This document shows, piece after piece, positions 1-9,060 of a stretch of 64,000 bases of DNA. Position 1 is the first letter of the stretch, and each line of letters opens with the position of its first letter. The position numbers and the translations under genes were made by a program. Source of the stretch: R-RK-3 sp963834945 (GTDB taxonomy: Bacteria > Pseudomonadota > Alphaproteobacteria > Rhizobiales > Rhodomicrobiaceae); contig CAWIDT010000008.1 in assembly GCA_963834945.1 (NCBI GenBank), positions 1-64,000 on the forward strand. Reading direction: 5' to 3'. The notes beneath the pieces are model-generated. The model made no database searches, was not told the origin of the DNA, and worked only from the letters and a program-made list of their open reading frames with translations.

Positions 1-623
1 GAAAGATCAGGAGGCAGACGTAGCCCTGCTTCAGCTTCCAAAGGGTGCATCCGGCAAAAAAGAAGCTCTGCCGATTAAACGGTTAGGCCAAGGCGACCGA
101 TGGGCCGCGGGCCTTTGTGTTTTTGGATTTCCGTTGGACGGAGATCTGACGTTTGCGTCAGGGGATGTTGCCGGATGACGGCGTGACAGAGCTTGGCCGC
201 TGGCAGATGAACACGCCGATCAATCCTGGATATAGCGGCGGCCCCGTCATGCTGCGCACTGGCGAGGTCGTGGGGATAGCCTCGGGCGGCAGAGCCCTGG
301 CTCAGGCGATGGCATTGATACCCGGATCCGACCTTTCGCAGGAGTTCCTCAGGATTATCGGATCTTTTGCCACCGCCAGAACCAAACATTCGTATCGAAT
401 ATTCTCTTCACCCACGATAAAGGGCAAGGAAAATATTTATTCCGTCAATCTCAAAATATCCGCGGCGCCATCCCCGACCCAGCCTGTGGGTTGTAGCGCC
501 CAGAATTCGAGCGGCGCGGTATGGTTCCCAACGGCCGGTGGGAGCGGGACAGCCTCAATTCGCATTAAAATGTATTCGGGATTCAGGGTTTCCGCTGAGC
601 GTGTACGTGATTGCGGTAGATGA
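1..623 (+). pseudogene. Trypsin-like serine protease, 3' part, cut by window edge and frameshifted
   Basis: The reading frame beginning at base 2 encodes EADVALLQLP, the usual context of the catalytic Asp in trypsin/HtrA-fold proteases, then FGFPLDGDLTFASG, and ends at a TGA near 176. The fold continues one base later in the next frame (from about 153) with NPGYSGGPVM, the catalytic Ser motif, and then GEVVGIASGG. A single extra base near 160-175 therefore splits the Asp and Ser halves. The catalytic His and the N-terminus lie beyond the left edge. After the protease core about 90 residues continue to a TAG at 621-623 with no recognisable domain, possibly a C-terminal accessory region. Family assignment is good, but substrate and location cannot be told. 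Confidence 0.6.
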
Positions 624-786
624 AGAAATTGCTTCGCGGGCGAATTCAAAGGCTAGCCGCGAATGACAAGGCAATTGTGCTGATGATTACGAGCATGAAG
701 TCGTCAGCAATATCGAGATACTAGAAGATTAAAGTTAAATCACCTGAAATTTTCGTCATGAAATCACTTACGCTTTGGGGACGGGG

Positions 787-1599
787 ATGAATTCGATATT
801 AAGGGCAGGAACGCTTTGGATGACGCTCCTGATCGCTCTGCCTGATCAGGCAGGCGCGCAGGATGCCGAGACGACCCTCAATAAAGCCGTCAGCGCGAAA
901 AAACCGGATCAGATTGATCTGGCCATCGAATTCGCGCATGAAGACTATGGCGGCGTCGATGTGAATTCCCTTTCCAAGCTGTTCACCTACACGAATTTCT
1001 ACAGCCCGAAAATTCACCTGAAGGTTGAAGGAAACGCAAGCTATACGAACTCCGATCTATCGGATGTGTACGCCTCCGTGCTCGGTGGCGGCTTTGCTTA
1101 TTTCTTCAACGACAACTGGAGCTTGACCTCTTTTTTGCGGGGTGGTGTCGAGCGAGATCATAAAGCTGACGTCACCACAAGAGTGCTTGGGTTCGACACC
1201 ACGAACGAGGCCTATTTTGATGTCGGCAACGACAACGTGGTCTCGATCGAGAACAAATTCGGTTACGTGCAATACCGATCGTATGAAGACGACAACGATC
1301 AGTCCTATTCGAATGGATATTTCTACTCTGAAAATTATCTTGGCTACGACCTGTTGGTTTCCAAGAACGGCCTGTTCGCCGCTAATGAGCACGCCCGTGT
1401 GAAACTCACCGGCGGCGTCGAGCATAAGCACGGAGGCGACGACGGCGTTAAGACGATATACGACGCGATCGTCTCATTGCGGAGCGTGGATGCCACGACG
1501 GGGAACGATAAGACCAAATTCGAGATCCGAGGCAGCATCGGGGACGATGAGTACAAGCGCGTTATCGGTGGGATTATACCAAGTCCCTGTGAAATCTGA
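787..1599 (+). CDS. Secreted, probably outer-membrane beta-barrel protein, 3' end interrupted by IS630
   Basis: An ATG at 787 (in frame with a TTG at 775) opens a protein with a signal peptide whose likely cleavage is after AGA in DQAGAQDAE. The mature part is rich in Asp, Asn, Tyr and Gly. It has repeated short amphipathic stretches alternating hydrophobic and polar residues, separated by Asp/Asn-rich turns, which is the look of an outer-membrane barrel. I do not recognise a named family. The frame stops at 1597-1599 about 20 bases inside the IS630 element, so the last residues (after GGII) are IS-derived. If the IS is removed with one TA copy, the frame runs on to a TAA at 2833-2835, adding about 29 residues. 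The protein is therefore probably a truncated, non-native version. Confidence 0.5.
   Translation: MNSILRAGTLWMTLLIALPDQAGAQDAETTLNKAVSAKKPDQIDLAIEFAHEDYGGVDVNSLSKLFTYTNFYSPKIHLKVEGNASYTNSDLSDVYASVLGGGFAYFFNDNWSLTSFLRGGVERDHKADVTTRVLGFDTTNEAYFDVGNDNVVSIENKFGYVQYRSYEDDNDQSYSNGYFYSENYLGYDLLVSKNGLFAANEHARVKLTGGVEHKHGGDDGVKTIYDAIVSLRSVDATTGNDKTKFEIRGSIGDDEYKRVIGGIIPSPCEI
1579..1592 (+). repeat. IS630 left terminal inverted repeat
   Basis: CCAAGTCCCTGTGA, directly preceded by TA. It matches the inverted right end at 11 of 14 positions, and the first four bases CCAA are identical. Confidence 0.8.
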
Positions 1600-1668
1600 C
1601 TCATTTTGGCGATTCACAAGATGAGGCAAATCATGATTTGTCTGTGTCTGTAGGCACAGGGGGACCGG

Positions 1669-2732
1669 ATGGCGGCGGCGATTTTGCTTCGGGACGATTT
1701 TACGTCGAAGGATTTGCGGTTGTTGGCCAAGCGGTCGCGAGATGGCGGGCATGCGCGGCGGCTTTTGGCGCTGGCTGAGATTTACGATGGCGGCGCGCGA
1801 AACGATGCGGCCCGGATCGGCGGCGTCGGTCTGCAGACGATCCGCGACTGGGTGCTGCGGTTCAATGCGAAGGGACCGGATGGTCTTGTCGATGGCAAGG
1901 CTCCGGGCCAGCCACCGAAGCTGAACGATGCCCAGCGCCAGGCATTGGTGGCCGTTATCGAGAGCGGGCCGATCCCAGCAGTGCATGGCGTTGTGCGCTG
2001 GCGGCTCGTTGATCTGGGCCAATGGATTTTTGAGGAATTCCGCATCAGCATCGCCAAGCAGACCTTGAGCCGGGAACTCCGTGCCATGGGCTATCGCAAG
2101 CTTTCGGCTCGGCCTCGCCACCATGCTCAAGCCGAGGGTGCAATCGAGGATTTTAAAAAAGTTTCCCTGCCCGCCTGGACGAAATTGCGCAAGAGCAAGG
2201 CATCGATCCGGGCAAGATAGAAATCTGGTTTGCCGACGAGGCTAGGATCGGTCAGAAAAACAAGATCACACGCCGGTGGGCCAGGCGCGGCACGCGCCCG
2301 AGCGCACCGCATGATCAGCGCACCGCTTCAACCTACATCTTCGGCGCCATCTGCCCTCAACAAGGCAAGGGTGCAGCTCTGGTTCTGCCCGCCTGCAATA
2401 CCGAAGCGATGAACTTGCATCTGGCCGAGATCGCCATGACCGTCGCGACGGGAGCCCATGCGGTGCTTCTGGTCGATCAAGCTGGCTGGCATATGTCCGC
2501 CCACCTCGTTATTCCCTCGAACATCACCATTCTCGCTCTGCCGCCGAAATCGCCCGAACTCAATTCGATGGAGAATATCTGGCAATTCATGCGAGACAAC
2601 TGGCTCTCAAACCGCATCTTCAAATCTTACGACGACATCGTCGATCACTGTTGCGGAGCCTGGAACAAGCTGATCGATCAGCCCTGGCGCATCATGTCCA
2701 TCGGACTTCGTGACTGGGCTCATGGGTGTTGA
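1669..2732 (+). CDS. IS630-family DDE transposase, two frames joined by -1 frameshifting
   Basis: The first frame (1669-2220) encodes the N-terminal helix-turn-helix region (for example GLQTIRDWVLRF). The second frame, shifted by -1, takes over at an A6 run (2155-2160). It reads through KSFPARLDEIAQEQG into the catalytic core: WFADEARIGQ (first Asp), LLVDQAGWH (second Asp) and LPPKSPELNSMENIW (Glu), ending at 2732. Without the shift, the first frame terminates after about 184 codons. The protein cuts and rejoins the IS ends at TA targets. Two overlapping frames joined by ribosomal slippage are known in this IS family. The direction here is -1, unlike the extra-base shifts elsewhere in the window, which favours a functional arrangement over an error. 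Confidence 0.82.
2151..2161 (+). promoter_or_regulatory. Candidate -1 ribosomal slippage site in the IS630 transposase
   Basis: Four T (2151-2154), six A (2155-2160) and a G occur exactly where the two transposase frames must join. A tRNA-Lys on AAA (2158-2160) can slip back one base onto AAA (2157-2159) and then read AGT in the new frame. No downstream stimulatory structure was verified. Confidence 0.55.
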
Positions 2733-2746
2733 TCAACGGGATTTGG
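2733..2746 (-). repeat. IS630 right terminal inverted repeat
   Basis: Read inward it is CCAAATCCCGTTGA, and it is followed outward by TA. It lies immediately beyond the transposase stop, pairs with the left end and defines the element boundary. Confidence 0.8.
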
Positions 2747-2748
2747 TA

Positions 2749-3231
2749 TTACGGTTACTTATTAGGCGTACTTCCCGATGGAAGACGGTCGCGGAGATGC
2801 GCATGCTATTCGCCATGCAAGCCCAAGTCGCCTAAAGCAACGCGCAAAGGCGTCGTTTGGGTGGGAATCTGCCCGTGACGGCCATTGGGCGCCGCGGCGA
2901 GAGTGAGGCGTTTCTCACCGGTCCCCGGCCCCGCCGGCGACCGTGAAAAAGTGAGCAATGATCTGCCATGGCCCAGTGACGGCTCTCGCCGCACTGGAGC
3001 CGGCAGGCAAGCAACCGGAGAAGACCAGAACGCGCCGCTCGTTCGGCCGCGTTTTGTCGGAAGCGGAAGGTTCGTGATCACCGCCAGTCGGCCGCTGTGA
3101 GGCGTTGGCGGCTGTCGACGACTTGAGGTTCAAAGTCTCTTCCTGTGTTCATTTCAGACTTTGGTGCTTCCATCCGCACCAGGAGATGGCGGTCACTGCG
3201 CCGCTGATGCGTCGGCCATCGCGAAATGCCC
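2749..3231. other. Gene-poor stretch after the IS; possible tail of the interrupted barrel gene
   Basis: The first 87 bases (2749-2835) stay open in the frame of the interrupted secreted protein when the IS is excised in silico. An open run of that length can occur by chance. The rest shows only short overlapping frames on both strands without a recognisable family, start signal or repeat. The heparinase-like gene often found downstream of rsmB in this order is not visible. Confidence 0.4.
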
Positions 3232-4666
3232 TCACCCCAGCTTCACCACCCGCGCGGCGTAAAAGCCGTCCATGCCGCTGAGGTCGGGGTCGCTGAGTTG
3301 CAGGTAATGCGGCAAGGTGCGCAGCGCGCCATGGCTGTCGATCCATTCGGCACGGCCGCCGATTTCCTCGGGCGAAATGGGCGCGACCTTGACGTCGGTC
3401 CGCGCGCTGAGCATCCGGGCGAGCTGCCCCGGCCCTTCCTCTTCCTCCAGCGAGCAGGTGCAATAGACCAGCACGCCGCCGGGCCGGAGCATGCCGATGG
3501 CGTTGCCCAGCATCGTCTGTTGCAGCCGCGCCAGCTCGAAGACATCGGATGGCTTTTTCAGATAGGGGATGTCCGGGTGACGGCGGATCGTTCCCGTCGC
3601 GGTGCAGGGCGCGTCGAGCAGCACCGCATCGAGCGGCGCTTCGGGCCGCCAGGACAGGACATCCCCGCTGACCATTGCGGCGGTGAGCTTCAGCCGGTCC
3701 AGATTGGCCGCCAGCCGTCTCCAGACGCTTCGCCGAAATGTCGACGGCAGTGACCTCCGCCCCGGCATGGGCGAGTTGCGCCGTCTTGCCGCCCGGCGCC
3801 GCGCACAAATCGGCGACACGGCGGCCTTTGACATCGCCCAGCAGCTTCGCCGGCAGACTGGCGGCGGCGTCCTGGACCCACCATTCGCCCTCGCCGAAAC
3901 CCTCCATCTCCTCGATCCGGCCCTTCGGCGCAAAGCGCACGCTGCCGGTCGGCAGCACGACGCCGCCCAGCTTTTCCGCCCAGCCTTGCGGGTCGGATTT
4001 CACCGTCAGGTCGAGCGGCGGTTCGGCCAAATGCTGCGTGGCGATCTGGCCGGCCTCCTCGGCGCCATAGGTCTTGACCCAGCGGTCCCAGAGCCATTCG
4101 GGCGTGTTGACCATCCCCTCATCCTGCAAGGCCGCGATCGCCGCGCCCTGTTCGGAGACGCGGCGCAGGACGGCATTGGCCAGACGGCTGAACCGGCGCG
4201 CCTGCGGGTCCTCGCGCACCTGAAACACCGACAGGTTGATGACGGCGTGCGGCGGTGATTTCAGAATGACGAGCTGGGCGGCGGCGCAGAGCAGAATGGC
4301 GTCGAGCCGGCCCCTCTGCTCGGGCAGCGGCTTTTCGATGAAGCGCTTGACGATCTCGCCGAGCTGCCCCTTGCGCCGCAAGGTCGCGGCGGCGATGGCG
4401 CGCGCAAAGCCGCGGTCGCGCGCCTCCAGATCGGCATAGCGCTGATCCATGCCGAGCCGCTCGAACGCCTCGTCGAACGGGCGACGGTCGGTCAGCACCG
4501 CCGTGAGCAGGCCGACCGCCATGCGCCGCGCCTTGAGGCCGGCGCGGTCCGCAGCGCTCAACCTCTCCTCGCTTGGGCCGAACAGGAACGATCCGAACAC
4601 ATTTCCAGCCAATCTAAGGGGTGAATGCCAAGCCTCATCTTTGCCGGGCGCGCCGGGCCGTGACAA
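3232..4666 (-). pseudogene. rsmB: 16S rRNA m5C967 methyltransferase RsmB, one frameshift
   Basis: This is an RsmB/NOP2-family enzyme that methylates C5 of a cytidine in 16S rRNA using S-adenosylmethionine. The N-terminal half is the NusB-like RNA-binding domain. It is followed by the SAM site LCAAPGGKT and then, in the next frame, the catalytic DAPCTATG and CTCSLEEE motifs carrying the two conserved cysteines. The end is a TGA at 3232-3234. The two frames meet near 3715-3725. Removing one base there gives AKRLERLAANLDRLKL, the expected family sequence, so a single extra base is the only lesion. The start is uncertain: the longest frame begins at a TTG at 4666 and overlaps the end of htpX, and an internal Met is possible. 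The htpX-rsmB order is typical. Probably intact in the organism. Confidence 0.82.
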
Positions 4667-5609
4667 GCCCGTGCCTTACCCCCACGGGCCTTTTTCCTCG
4701 GCTGGTGAGGGGTTCCAGGGGCCGGCTGGGGATCTCGGACTGTGCCGGGGCGCTGGTCTCACCCATTTCGCGCGCCATCCGTTCCAGCTCGGCAATGCGG
4801 TTTTCGGTGTTCGGATGGGTCGAAAACAGGCTGTCCATGCCCTTGCCGCTGAGCGGGTTGATGATGAACATATGCGCGGTTGCCGGATTTCGCTCCGCCG
4901 GCTCATAAGGGATCTGCTGCGCGGCGTTCTCGATCTTGCGCAGCGCGGAGGCAAGCCACAGCGGATGCTTGCAGATGCCGGCGCCCAGCCTGTCGGCCTC
5001 ATATTCGCGCGAGCGGCTGATCGCCATCTGGATGATGCCGGCGGCCAGCGGCGCCAGGAAAACCATCAGCAAGGTGCCGACAATGCCCAGGCCGCCGTTC
5101 CTGTTGCGGTTGCCGCCGCCGAACATCATGCCGAAATTGGCGAGCATGGAAATGGCGCCGCCGATGGTTGCCGCCATGGTCATGGTCAGCGTATCGCGAT
5201 TTTTCACATGCGCCAGCTCATGCGCCAGGACGCCGGTCAATTCCTGCTTCGTGAGCCGCTTCAGAATGCCTGTTGTCGCGGCGACGGCGGCGTGATCGGG
5301 GTCGCGGCCGGTGGCGAAGGCGTTTGGCTGCTCGGCTTCGATAATATAGGTCTTCGGCATCGGCAGCCCGGCGCTTGCCGCCAGGTCGCGCACAACGGCG
5401 TAATATTCGGGCGCTGCCCGCTCGTCCACCTGCTGCGCCCCGTTCATGCTCAGGACCACCTTGTCGGAGTTCCAATAGCTGAACACGTTCATGCCGAGCG
5501 CGACCAGGAACGCGACGACCATGCCCGACGTACCACCGATGAAGAAGCCGATTGCCATGAACAGGCCCGTCAGGGCAGCCAGAAGCAGGGTTGTGCGGAA
5601 ATAGTTCAT
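4635..5609 (-). CDS. htpX: Membrane zinc metalloprotease HtpX
   Basis: This 324-residue M48-family protease degrades misfolded or damaged inner-membrane proteins. Two hydrophobic segments near residues 5-45 and another pair around 145-195 anchor it in the cytoplasmic membrane. The zinc site is HELAH (residues 130-134), with the third ligand in REYEAD (about 202-206). The ATG at 5609 is preceded by GAGGCGC. A C-terminal extension of about 30 residues rich in Pro and Arg overlaps the 5' end of rsmB and is poorly conserved, so the extreme C-terminus may be affected by a small error. It is divergent from the DUF1674 gene and lies in front of rsmB, as in many rhizobia. Confidence 0.93.
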   Translation of the reverse strand: MNYFRTTLLLAALTGLFMAIGFFIGGTSGMVVAFLVALGMNVFSYWNSDKVVLSMNGAQQVDERAAPEYYAVVRDLAASAGLPMPKTYIIEAEQPNAFATGRDPDHAAVAATTGILKRLTKQELTGVLAHELAHVKNRDTLTMTMAATIGGAISMLANFGMMFGGGNRNRNGGLGIVGTLLMVFLAPLAAGIIQMAISRSREYEADRLGAGICKHPLWLASALRKIENAAQQIPYEPAERNPATAHMFIINPLSGKGMDSLFSTHPNTENRIAELERMAREMGETSAPAQSEIPSRPLEPLTSRGKRPVGVRHGLVTARRARQR

Positions 5610-5758
5610 ATGCGCCTCACCGCGGAAAGTTTTCGGCGCCGGCTTGCTGAAGCCTTGCGCGGATGTCCTATATCATGGGAAGGGCTTTGCTCCGCAACAA
5701 GCTGACGGCCTGGGCGCGGCGAAAATTTGCGGGGATGGGAAGCCGGAGGATCTTGCCC

Positions 5759-5971
5759 ATGAGCGGCGATAAGAACGTTTCGGCGAAAAAAGACGCAGGT
5801 GCCGGAGGGGCGCTCCCGCCAGCCGCCGCGCGGGCCCTGGCGGAAGCGGAAGCCCGGCGCAGGCAGTGCGCGTCAAGCGAAGCACAGCCCGCTGCCGAGG
5901 TCGGCAGAAACGGCCCGGATCCAACCCGCTATGGCGATTGGGAAAAGGGCGGCATCGCTTCCGATTTCTAG
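5759..5971 (+). CDS. DUF1674 protein (SDHAF4-like succinate dehydrogenase assembly family)
   Basis: Starting at the ATG at 5759, which has GGAGGA about eight bases upstream, the product is 70 residues. The N-terminal half is low-complexity Ala/Arg/Glu. The end is the family signature GPDPTRYGDWEKGGIASDF. Eukaryotic relatives (SDHAF4/Sdh8) chaperone the flavinated succinate dehydrogenase subunit. The bacterial role is inferred by homology only. A longer frame starts at 5663 but lacks a ribosome binding site. The gene is divergent from htpX, a conserved pairing in this order. Its TAG stop is the first triplet of the repeat element that follows. Confidence 0.82.
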   Translation: MSGDKNVSAKKDAGAGGALPPAAARALAEAEARRRQCASSEAQPAAEVGRNGPDPTRYGDWEKGGIASDF

Positions 5972-6076
5972 AGCACGATCGGGAAAAGTGAACACCGGTT
6001 TTGCCGAAAAATCGTGCGAAAACAAAGGAATCTAGATCATGATCGTTTCCGTTTAAAGCGATCATGATCTAGAGCG
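5969..6076. repeat. Double-hairpin intergenic repeat, copy 1
   Basis: The first hairpin pairs GCACGAT (5973-5979) with ATCGTGC (6011-6017) around a core resembling AAAAGTGnnnACCGGTTT. The second pairs 15 perfect bases, TCTAGATCATGATCG (6031-6045) with its complement (6059-6073). The element is bounded by CTAGAGC at both ends. It is the same family as the copy at 61820-61925. It may also serve as a terminator for the flanking genes. Confidence 0.75.
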
Positions 6077-6126
6077 CTTCCCGAAGGTGTTACGCCATTT
6101 CCCATTCAAATAAATCGGGAATGGGT

Positions 6127-7542
6127 TTAGGCGTCCATCTGGCGAGGGCCGGCGTCGTCGGAATAGCCTTCGGGACGGCGCGGCAGCTGGATCGTTGCCG
6201 CCAGGCCACCCTCGGCGCGATTTTGCAGCAAGATGTCGCCGCCATGCCCCCGAACGATCGAACGCGCGATCGCAAGGCCCAGGCCAATGCTGCCCGTCTC
6301 CTGACCGCGCGATTCGTCCAGCCGCACGAACGGCTGGAACACCCGCCCCATGTCGAGATCAGGAATGCCCGGACCGTCATCCTCGATCGTGATCCACACC
6401 TCTTCGTCCGGCCCATTCATGTGCACGCGCGCCGACCGGCCATGCACGATGGCGTTTTCCACCAGGTTGCGCACCGCCCGCGTCAGGCTGTGCGGACGGC
6501 AGCGATAGGGCAGGCGGCCGAACTCCTCATAAGCGACGTCGCGGCTCATATCCGCCTGATCGGCGCAAACCGTGCCCACCAGCGCGTTCAGGTCCACCAT
6601 CCGCGTCGCCTCGACCACCGCCTCTTCGCGGGCGAAGGCAAGCGCCGCCTCTGCCATGTGCTGCATCTCGTCGAGGCAGGAAAGAATGCGGCCGCGCGTT
6701 TCATCATCGTCGATGAATTCCGCCCTGAGACGCATATGAGTGATCGGGGTGCGCAGATCATGGCCGACGGCGGCCAGCATCCGTGTGCGGTCGAGCACGG
6801 AGCGCGACAACCGCTCGCGCATATCGTTGAAGGCGACGATGGCCTGCCGTATTTCGCGCGGTCCGCGCGCGGTAATAGGCCCCACGTTCTCGCCGCGGCC
6901 GAGCGCTTCGGCGGCTTGCGCCAGTCCGTTCATCGGCTGGGTGATGTGGCGGATGATGATGATGAGCGTCGATCCGAAGACCAGAAGAATGATGATGACC
7001 GGAATGAACAAGAGCCCGACGGGCGGCGGGCTGATGTCGCGGCCCACTTCGAGATTGAGCCACTTGCCGTCGTTGAGTTGCACCGAGGCTTCCAGCCAGG
7101 GTTCATCCAGCGGCGGCGAGGTCCGCCACCATTGCTCGATCCACCGGCCGAGCAGATTGTACCAGGATTGCTGATCGCCCAGCCTTACGAGCACCTTGCT
7201 GGGATCCTTGGGGATCATGGCGCGCAATTCGCGGAGATAGGAAAGCGTCTCGTCGACGGCGGGCAGTGTCGTTTGGGTTTCGGCGATCTCGCAAATCAGG
7301 AGCTGCGAATCGGAGGCGTTGATGACCTTCGTATGCAGCTCATCCGGCGTTGCGTCGAGAAGCTCCACCAGCGATGCGATGCGGTTGAGCGTATCATTCG
7401 CCCACCAGCCCCGCATGGCATGCTCGCGTTCATCGAGCATGATCGCGGTGAGCACGATCTGCGACACGACGAGCGTGAGCATGGCGACGGCGATGAGCTG
7501 TCCGGCGGCGGTTTGTGGGATGAGCCGCTGTAAGCGCTTCAT
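6127..7542 (-). CDS. EnvZ-type sensor histidine kinase
   Basis: This 471-residue inner-membrane kinase has transmembrane segments near residues 15-35 and 175-197 enclosing a periplasmic sensor domain of about 140 residues. A HAMP linker follows (from RHITQPMNGL), then the dimerisation/phosphoacceptor box AVGHDLRTPITHMRLR (His about 261), the N box NLVENAIVHG, and ATP-lid motifs DDGPGIP and GLGLAIARSIV. Its start overlaps the end of the response-regulator gene by four bases (7539-7542), so the two are translated together and form one two-component system. The architecture matches EnvZ-like kinases. The stimulus is not evident from the sequence. Confidence 0.9.
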   Translation of the reverse strand: MKRLQRLIPQTAAGQLIAVAMLTLVVSQIVLTAIMLDEREHAMRGWWANDTLNRIASLVELLDATPDELHTKVINASDSQLLICEIAETQTTLPAVDETLSYLRELRAMIPKDPSKVLVRLGDQQSWYNLLGRWIEQWWRTSPPLDEPWLEASVQLNDGKWLNLEVGRDISPPPVGLLFIPVIIILLVFGSTLIIIIRHITQPMNGLAQAAEALGRGENVGPITARGPREIRQAIVAFNDMRERLSRSVLDRTRMLAAVGHDLRTPITHMRLRAEFIDDDETRGRILSCLDEMQHMAEAALAFAREEAVVEATRMVDLNALVGTVCADQADMSRDVAYEEFGRLPYRCRPHSLTRAVRNLVENAIVHGRSARVHMNGPDEEVWITIEDDGPGIPDLDMGRVFQPFVRLDESRGQETGSIGLGLAIARSIVRGHGGDILLQNRAEGGLAATIQLPRRPEGYSDDAGPRQMDA

Positions 7543-8261
7543 AGCTCCTCCACGGCCCCGGCAAACTTATAGCCACCGCCCCACACCGTCTGGATCAGCT
7601 TGGGGTTCTTCGGGTCTTCCTCGATCTTGCGGCGCAGGCGGCTCACCTGATTGTCGATGCTGCGGTCGAACAGATTGGCCATGCGGCCCTTGGTCAGGTC
7701 AAGCAACTGGTCGCGATTGAGCACCAGATTGGGCCGCTCAAGGAAAACCGACAGAAGCAGGCACTCGCCATGCGATAAGGGCGTCGCGATCTCGTCGTTG
7801 CCGATGATTTCCCGCCGATCGCCATGAAACACCCAGCGCCCGAAGCGCCATTTCTTGGTGAGCTCGGGCTCGCGCGACAGCGGGATGCTCTGGGCGCGCC
7901 GCAACACGGCCTTGATCCGGGCGACCAATTCGCGCGGGTTGAACGGCTTGGTCATGTAATCGTCCGCGCCAAGTTCCAGGCCGATGATCCTGTCCGTCTC
8001 CTCCACCAGGGCGGTGAGCAGGATGATGGGCACGTCAGCGCTTTCTCGGACATAACGGGCAAGGCTCAGCCCGTCCTCGCCGGGCATCATGATATCCAGG
8101 ACGATCAGGTCGATGGAGCTCATCCTCAAGGCTTTGCGCGCCTCGGACGCATCCGGAGCCGCGGTGACGCGCATCGAATGCTTGCGCAGAAATCTCGCGA
8201 GAAGATCACGGATTTCGCGGTGGTCGTCGACAATCAGAATATGAGGTGTCGGGTCCATCAT
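7539..8261 (-). CDS. OmpR-family response regulator
   Basis: The 240-residue protein has a receiver domain with acidic pocket VDD near residue 11, phosphoacceptor Asp in IVLDIMMPGEDG (about 56) and conserved Lys in TKPF. A winged-helix trans_reg_C DNA-binding domain follows from about residue 140 (RSIDNQVSRLRRKIEEDP, TVWGGGYKF). It is the cognate partner of the downstream kinase, with which it overlaps by four bases. Targets cannot be read from the window. No autoregulatory direct repeat was confirmed upstream. Confidence 0.92.
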   Translation of the reverse strand: MMDPTPHILIVDDHREIRDLLARFLRKHSMRVTAAPDASEARKALRMSSIDLIVLDIMMPGEDGLSLARYVRESADVPIILLTALVEETDRIIGLELGADDYMTKPFNPRELVARIKAVLRRAQSIPLSREPELTKKWRFGRWVFHGDRREIIGNDEIATPLSHGECLLLSVFLERPNLVLNRDQLLDLTKGRMANLFDRSIDNQVSRLRRKIEEDPKNPKLIQTVWGGGYKFAGAVEEL

Positions 8262-8628
8262 CTTCTATTACCCCCCTCTTCATCGCGTAGACGACAAAAA
8301 TGTATCAGCGTTTGTCAATCAAGGTCTTGCGAGCGCAGTGATAACCGGCATCCGGAGCGACGCGGCTCCAAACGGCGAAACCCTTCTCCAATAGTCGCAG
8401 ACGCCTGTACGCCGGATGAACCGCCGCGGCTCGCAAGGGCGCCCGTCAAGATTGGACGAGTGAAATGGGGTAGGGGTTCACATTGCCCGACGCGCAGTCG
8501 CAGACGGCGCAGGCAGGCCGCGCGTCGCGGACAGTATGGCGGAGCTATGGACGGTGTGCCGAGAAGCGGATATGCCCTGTACAGCCGTGGGCATCGCCCC
8601 CGTTGCCGGGGGCGAGACTGTCTGCTGG
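8262..8628. other. Intergenic stretch between the response regulator and the CBS gene
   Basis: About 370 bases with only overlapping shadow frames and no conserved motif. It must hold the promoter of the response-regulator/kinase pair (minus strand), but no convincing -35/-10 pair could be picked by eye. A C6 run sits just upstream of the regulator start. Confidence 0.4.
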
Positions 8629-9060
8629 TCACCCGGTCGCGATATATTCCCGCATCGACGCGGCTTCGAGTTCCGCCAACGCGATGCGCTGCTTGACGAC
8701 GTCGCCGATCGAAACGATGCCGATCAGACGCCCTCCCTCGACGACCGGCATGTGCCGGAAGCGGCGGGAGGTCATCTCCTCCATCAGCCAGTTGACCGTG
8801 TCGTGTTCGACGCAGGTCATGACGTCCTTGGTCATGAATTTGGAGACCGGCTCGTCGAGCACGCTGGGGCCTGACGCAGCGAGAATGCGGACAATATCGC
8901 GTTCGGAGATAATGCCCGCCAAGCGCAGATCGCCGTCGCAAATGACTGCTGCGCCGATCCTTTTTTCCGCCAGAACGCCGATTACGTCCTTGATTTGCAT
9001 CGCGGGCGACAATGTCGTTACGTTACGGCCCTTGTCCTTCAAAATTCTCGCTACATTCAT
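8629..9060 (-). CDS. Tandem CBS-domain protein
   Basis: This 143-residue soluble protein consists essentially of two CBS domains: first VTTLSPAMQIKDVIGVLAE to GIISERDIVRI, second VMTCVEHDTVNWLMEEM to GIVSIGDVVK. Such stand-alone pairs bind adenine nucleotides (AMP, ATP or SAM) and act as energy or ligand sensors. The start at 9060 is chosen because CGGGAGG lies five bases upstream. The longer frame to 9108 has no such signal. It is monocistronic here, and the partner and ligand are unknown. Confidence 0.88.
   Translation of the reverse strand: MNVARILKDKGRNVTTLSPAMQIKDVIGVLAEKRIGAAVICDGDLRLAGIISERDIVRILAASGPSVLDEPVSKFMTKDVMTCVEHDTVNWLMEEMTSRRFRHMPVVEGGRLIGIVSIGDVVKQRIALAELEAASMREYIATG

Larger units (their letters stand above)
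1579..2746 (+). mobile_element. IS630-family insertion sequence, apparently complete
   Basis: The element is 1168 bp with imperfect terminal inverted repeats: CCAAGTCCCTGTGA on the left and CCAAATCCCGTTGA on the right (read inward), 11 of 14 identical. It is flanked on both sides by TA (1577-1578 and 2747-2748), the target duplication expected of the IS630/Tc1-mariner superfamily. Between the ends is one transposase gene with all three DDE residues. It sits inside the reading frame of the upstream secreted protein. Matching ends, the TA duplication and a complete DDE set suggest a recent and possibly active copy. Confidence 0.88.
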
